From assembly GCA_024278555.1 (NCBI GenBank), contig JAJRSX010000086.1, positions 1-7,840 on the forward strand: 7,840 nucleotides of DNA, written 5' to 3'. The notes below the pieces were generated by a model. It was not told the origin of the DNA. It did not search any database and saw only the letters and a program-made list of their open reading frames with translations. Below, piece after piece: positions 5,283 to 7,840 of the stretch. The stretch's first letter is position 1. Every line of letters begins with the position of its first letter. The DNA is from a bacterium. Lineage in GTDB: Bacteria > CG2-30-53-67 > CG2-30-70-394. The translations under genes were made by a program, and so were the position numbers.

Positions 5283-5711
5283 TTACGCCGCCTCCGCCTC
5301 CGCCTCGACCTCTTCGCCGCTCTGGGCGAGGCAGTAGCCGGTCTTCTTGACGATGTCCGGCGCCTCGCCCTCGGGGAGACGGTAGTGGCGGATGAGCAGC
5401 CGGGTCAGCTCCGAGGCCCGTTCGGTCGGCACGTAGCGGGTCACCGGGCAGAGGGTCTCCAGCCCCTCACACGGGTTGAGAAAGGAGATGCGGGTCACCG
5501 GGATGCGCGGGAAGCGGTCGTAGAAGGCGCGGTGGGAGATGTACTCCTCCTTGGTCACCCACAGCATCACCTGGGTGTCGGCCACGTGCAGGCCGTGCTT
5601 GGCCTCCATCAGGTATTTCCACAGGTGGAACTCCTCCACCGTGACGTAGCGGATGTCCGACTCAAAGAGGCCATCTCCGTCTTTCACCACCTGGCACCGT
5701 ACCAACTTCAT
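5283..5711 (-). CDS. Unrecognised 142-residue protein
   Basis: I do not recognise this protein. It has no signal peptide and no membrane segment, and looks soluble, mixed alpha/beta, with many aromatic and charged residues. It has four Cys (6, 81, 88, 127), with Cys81 and Cys88 in NPCEGLETLCP. A helical stretch rich in Leu and Arg runs from about 97 to 110, and the tail (132-142) is Glu/Ala-rich and probably disordered. It looks like a real gene: a good Shine-Dalgarno (AGGAGAGGG, ending 8 nt before the ATG), a frame of natural composition, and a clear position divergent from tolC. Codon use looks like that of its neighbours. The shared upstream region suggests possible coregulation with the efflux channel, but that is inference. 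No function is proposed. Confidence 0.8.
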   Translation of the reverse strand: MKLVRCQVVKDGDGLFESDIRYVTVEEFHLWKYLMEAKHGLHVADTQVMLWVTKEEYISHRAFYDRFPRIPVTRISFLNPCEGLETLCPVTRYVPTERASELTRLLIRHYRLPEGEAPDIVKKTGYCLAQSGEEVEAEAEAA

Positions 5712-5725
5712 GATGTTGTCCCTCT

Positions 5726-5760
5726 CCTGGTGAAATCCAACCGGCCCTGGTGAAACCCAA
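5726..5760. promoter_or_regulatory. 20-bp-spaced direct repeats over the RBS of the 142-residue gene
   Basis: CCTGGTGAAATCCAA (5726-5740) and CCTGGTGAAACCCAA (5746-5760) differ at one base of 15 and repeat every 20 bp, about two helical turns. In the minus direction the first copy runs into the Shine-Dalgarno of the gene starting at 5711. An inverted pair CCAACCGG (5737-5744) and CCGGTTGG (5762-5769) overlaps them. This could be an operator or a translational control site; the sequence alone cannot decide. Confidence 0.45.
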
Positions 5761-5829
5761 TCCGGTTGGTGGGCTCTTCACCCCTTGTCGCCGACTAAAA
5801 AAGGAAACTTAACCCATTTCTTTGCCGGT

Positions 5830-5865
5830 GTGTCGCTTGACACCTTTGCTCCTCCCCACAATCCT
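5830..5865 (+). promoter_or_regulatory. Possible tolC promoter with palindrome over the -35 box
   Basis: A perfect TTGACA lies at 5837-5842. The best -10 at 17 nt spacing is AATCCT (5860-5865), a weak match. The -35 box is inside the palindrome GTGTC-GCTT-GACAC (5830-5843), a natural place for a repressor or activator. AT-rich sequence at 5794-5820, rare in this window, lies just upstream and could act as an UP element. A weak minus-strand promoter (GCGACA at 5836-5831, TTAAGT at 5812-5807) would share the palindrome. Confidence 0.4.
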
Positions 5866-5878
5866 GACCGTCCATTTC

Positions 5879-5884
5879 AGGAGG
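5879..5884 (+). promoter_or_regulatory. Ribosome binding site deciding the tolC start
   Basis: A perfect AGGAGG lies 5 nt before the ATG at 5890. The frame also stays open upstream, with a TTG at 5785, but this site and the signal peptide that follows fix the start at 5890. Confidence 0.85.
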
Positions 5885-5889
5885 CGCCC

Positions 5890-7323
5890 ATGTCCCGTCT
5901 GACCCCCATCCTCGTCGCCCTCGTCGCCCTCATCCCCAACCTCGCCCACGGTGCCGCGACGCCGGAGAAGAGCGGCGTCATCGATCGGATCGTCGCCTCG
6001 GTGGCGGAGGCGGAGCACGGCGTCACCGACCAGTACGGCGCCCCGCCCCTGTCCCTGTCGGAGGCGATCGACACCGCCCTGGAGAAGAGCCCCTACCTGA
6101 AGGCGGCGGAGCTCGACGCGGAGGCGGCCCTGACCCAGGTGCAGGAGGCGCGCGGCCACGCCTTCCCGAAGATCGTCCTCTCCGAGACGATCATGCGCAC
6201 CGACCACCCGGCGTGGGCCATCTTCGAGCAGTTCGGTCAGCAGGAGTACGACTTCGCCCTCTTCCGGGATTTCCAGAATCCCGACCGGATCAACCACCTC
6301 ACCCCGCGCACGAACTTCCAGACCAAGCTCCAGATCGAGCAGCCCGTCTACACCGGCGGTCGTCTGTCGGCCGGGATGGACCAGGCCCGCCTCGGCGCCA
6401 AGGCGCAGGCGCAGGCGAAGGAGCGGGTCCGCCAGGAGGTGATCTACGACGTCGTGCGCACCTACTACGGGGTGCTCCTCGCCCAGCGCGGTGAGCACGT
6501 CGCCAAGCAGGCGGTGAAGACCGTCGCGGCGCACGTGAAGACCGCCGAGAACCTCTACCGCGCCGGGGTGGTGGTGAAGTCCGATGTCCTCTCTGCCAAG
6601 GTGGCCCTCGCCAAGACCCGCGAGCAGGCGATCATCGCCGGCAACCAGGTGAATCTCGCCAAGGCGGCGCTCAACCACTACATGGGGGTGGAGCAGTCGA
6701 CCGAGTACGCCATCCAGGGCGACCTCAACTACGTGCCGGTCTTCTTCGGCCTCGCTGACCTCATCAAGGAGGCCCTCGCCGAGCGGCCCGACCTGCAGCA
6801 GGTGATCTTCGGGACCGAAGCGACCCGCCGCTCCATCGACTTCGCCCGCGCCGGCTACTACCCCACCGTCGGCGTCATGGCCAGCTACGCCTTCGACGAC
6901 AGCGGCCCCAAGGACCTGTTCAGCGACGGGCGCAGCTACACCCTCGCGGCGATGGCCAACTGGACCATCTTCGACGGATTTATCACCAAGGCGCAGGTCG
7001 AGCGGGCGACCCTGCAGACCCAAAAGATGGAGCGCGTTCAGGAGCGGGTGAAGAGCGGCATCGCCCTCCAGGTCCGGCAGGCCTACCTGGCGCTGGATGC
7101 GGCGCGCAAGCGCATCCAGGTGACCCGCAAGGCGGTGACCCAGGCCAAGGAGAGCCAGCGGATCATCCACAGCCGTTACCAGGCCGGAGTGACCACCATG
7201 GTCGAGGTCCTCGACGCCGACACCGCGCTGCTCGGCGCCCGTCTGGCGGCGGTGCAGGCGCGCTACGACCATAACCTGGCGCAGGTCCAGCTGGATTTCG
7301 CCCTCGGCCGCCTGAAGTCTTAG
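5890..7323 (+). CDS. TolC-family outer-membrane efflux protein
   Basis: This 477-residue trimeric channel of the outer membrane would join an inner-membrane pump and adaptor for efflux or type I secretion. A signal peptide is clear: Arg3, hydrophobic core 7-17, cleavage near AHGA (19-22). There is no lipobox Cys, so it is of TolC rather than OprM type. Two outer-membrane-efflux repeats are visible (about 53-268 and 288-474). Paired signatures are QPVYTGG (151-157) and WTIFDGF (358-364) after the barrel strands, and YRAGVVVKSDVLSAK (223-237) and YQAGVTTMVEVLDADTAL (430-447) in the coiled-coil helices. The first barrel hairpin carries a loop longer than in E. coli TolC (about 103-140, rich in Phe, Asp and Asn). 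There is no pump or adaptor gene beside it, so the substrate is unknown. A symbol is not assigned because the family has many paralogues. Confidence 0.92.
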   Translation: MSRLTPILVALVALIPNLAHGAATPEKSGVIDRIVASVAEAEHGVTDQYGAPPLSLSEAIDTALEKSPYLKAAELDAEAALTQVQEARGHAFPKIVLSETIMRTDHPAWAIFEQFGQQEYDFALFRDFQNPDRINHLTPRTNFQTKLQIEQPVYTGGRLSAGMDQARLGAKAQAQAKERVRQEVIYDVVRTYYGVLLAQRGEHVAKQAVKTVAAHVKTAENLYRAGVVVKSDVLSAKVALAKTREQAIIAGNQVNLAKAALNHYMGVEQSTEYAIQGDLNYVPVFFGLADLIKEALAERPDLQQVIFGTEATRRSIDFARAGYYPTVGVMASYAFDDSGPKDLFSDGRSYTLAAMANWTIFDGFITKAQVERATLQTQKMERVQERVKSGIALQVRQAYLALDAARKRIQVTRKAVTQAKESQRIIHSRYQAGVTTMVEVLDADTALLGARLAAVQARYDHNLAQVQLDFALGRLKS

Positions 7324-7518
7324 GGCGCGGAGGAGATGGGGCGCGGATCTGGCCGCAGGTTGGGTCGCCGCGGCGAGCTGGGTGGACTCCTCGGGCGGGA
7401 TCACCTTCACGCCCCTGGAGCGGGGTGCGCCAGGCGGGCCGGCACTCGGGACGATGTGGCAGGAGGGGGCCGTGCCCCCGATCGGGGCGGGCCAAGGGCT
7501 CGCGAAAACCACCGGGAG

Positions 7519-7542
7519 TGAGCGCCAAGAGGCGCTTATTTT
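7519..7542 (+). terminator. Probable intrinsic terminator downstream of tolC
   Basis: The stem TGAGCGCC/GGCGCTTA (7519-7526 and 7531-7538, one G-T pair) with an AAGA loop is followed by four T (7539-7542). It reads in the tolC direction about 195 nt after the stop. The T-run is short and the distance long, so confidence is moderate. The opposite strand has no T-tract after the stem, so it would not serve the gene at 7572. Confidence 0.5.
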
Positions 7543-7571
7543 GGACTTCTCAGCGAGACCCGAGAGGAAAT

Positions 7572-7840
7572 CTATTGCCCGGCTCGTTCCGCGTGGTAGA
7601 GCTGCTGCACGGCGAGGCGGTGGGTCTCGGTGACCGGCAGGCCCGCAGTGGTCGCGGCCTCGTCCCTCGCCTCACGCTGCAGTGCCGCGGGATCACCGGC
7701 GACTGTCTCTCGGCTGCGTCCGGCGGCCGCGAGACGGATGCCGCTCATGGCATACGGCGTCGGCGAAAAATCACCGGTTATCGAGTCGATCTGCCAGTAC
7801 TCTCCGGAGACCATGTTGCCGCTGCCATCGAGGTTGAAGA
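7572..7840 (-). CDS. C-terminal part of an unrecognised protein, cut by the window edge
   Basis: The minus-strand frame is open from the right edge of the window to the TAG at 7574-7572. It gives at least 88 residues, beginning FNLDGSGNMVSGEYWQID. The ATG at 7814 is probably internal, because the frame already reads protein-like before it and no Shine-Dalgarno precedes it. The Gly/Asp/Ser-rich start followed by FSPTPYAMSGIRL hints at the end of an extracytoplasmic beta-rich domain, followed by a more helical, charged tail (roughly the last 50 residues). This is a guess from composition; I recognise no family. It is convergent with tolC. Confidence 0.55.
   Translation of the reverse strand, partial: FNLDGSGNMVSGEYWQIDSITGDFSPTPYAMSGIRLAAAGRSRETVAGDPAALQREARDEAATTAGLPVTETHRLAVQQLYHAERAGQ

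Noticed and set aside
5785-5889. Upstream TTG start for the TolC protein
   Set aside because: It would place 35 residues before the signal peptide and ignore the perfect AGGAGG before 5890.
7365-7376. TCGCCGCGGCGA palindrome as an operator
   Set aside because: A short GC-only palindrome is expected by chance in such sequence, and it lies downstream of genes on both sides.
7465-7479. GGGGGC-CGT-GCCCCC hairpin as a tolC terminator
   Set aside because: No T-tract follows on the plus strand; the hairpin at 7519-7542 is better.
5809-7512. Minus-strand open frame of 567 codons opposite tolC
   Set aside because: Antisense to a clear TolC-family gene. Only the 7330-7512 part reads protein-like and is given as a finding instead.

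Overview
This is a GC-rich bacterial chromosomal window dominated by housekeeping genes. The gene set points to a proteobacterium in the broad sense: the order tRNA-Gln, prs, rplY is common in gamma-, beta- and delta-like proteobacteria, and a TolC-family outer-membrane channel implies a Gram-negative envelope. I cannot name the class. Prs and the rhodanese-less ThiI look less like the enterobacterial forms and more like those of deeper or delta-like lineages; this is recall of family flavour, not a search.

Layout, left to right. Positions 1-56 hold a polypurine mirror tract just 3' of rplY. Positions 57-1749 form one minus-strand unit, tRNA-Gln(UUG) then prs then rplY, with a plausible promoter at 1807-1836. 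The tRNA CCA end lies only 7 nt before the prs ATG. Positions 1750-2041 are non-coding and carry a cluster of small palindromes at 1882-1952. pepP (M24 aminopeptidase P, minus) fills 2042-3346. The pepP-thiI gap (3347-3542) is almost entirely an unusual symmetrical element: inward-facing inverted arrays of a GTAGGGA-type octamer, each followed by a 7-bp hairpin with a TTC loop. One hairpin doubles as the thiI terminator, and one array supplies the thiI stop codon. thiI (minus) occupies 3543-4715.

Positions 4716-5282 hold no convincing gene but are a patchwork of short intergenic repeats: GCAAAG units, CACGGAA units, long G-runs, a perfect 30-bp inverted repeat around a 25-nt loop, and a trailing set of GACCCCAATTC direct repeats. 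An unrecognised 142-residue protein (minus, 5283-5711) is divergent from a TolC-family efflux channel gene (plus, 5890-7323). Their shared 178-nt control region contains direct repeats and a palindrome over the tolC -35 box. Beyond tolC come a probable terminator and the C-terminal end of an unrecognised minus-strand gene that runs off the right edge.

Functionally, prs supplies PRPP for nucleotide, His, Trp and NAD synthesis, and tRNA-Gln and L25 serve translation. ThiI modifies tRNA and often serves thiamine synthesis, PepP trims Xaa-Pro peptides, and the TolC protein would be the outer-membrane exit of an efflux or secretion machine whose inner-membrane partners are not in the window. I see no defence system, CRISPR array or complete transposon. 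The most unusual content is the intergenic repeat architecture, especially 3371-3545 and 5138-5256.
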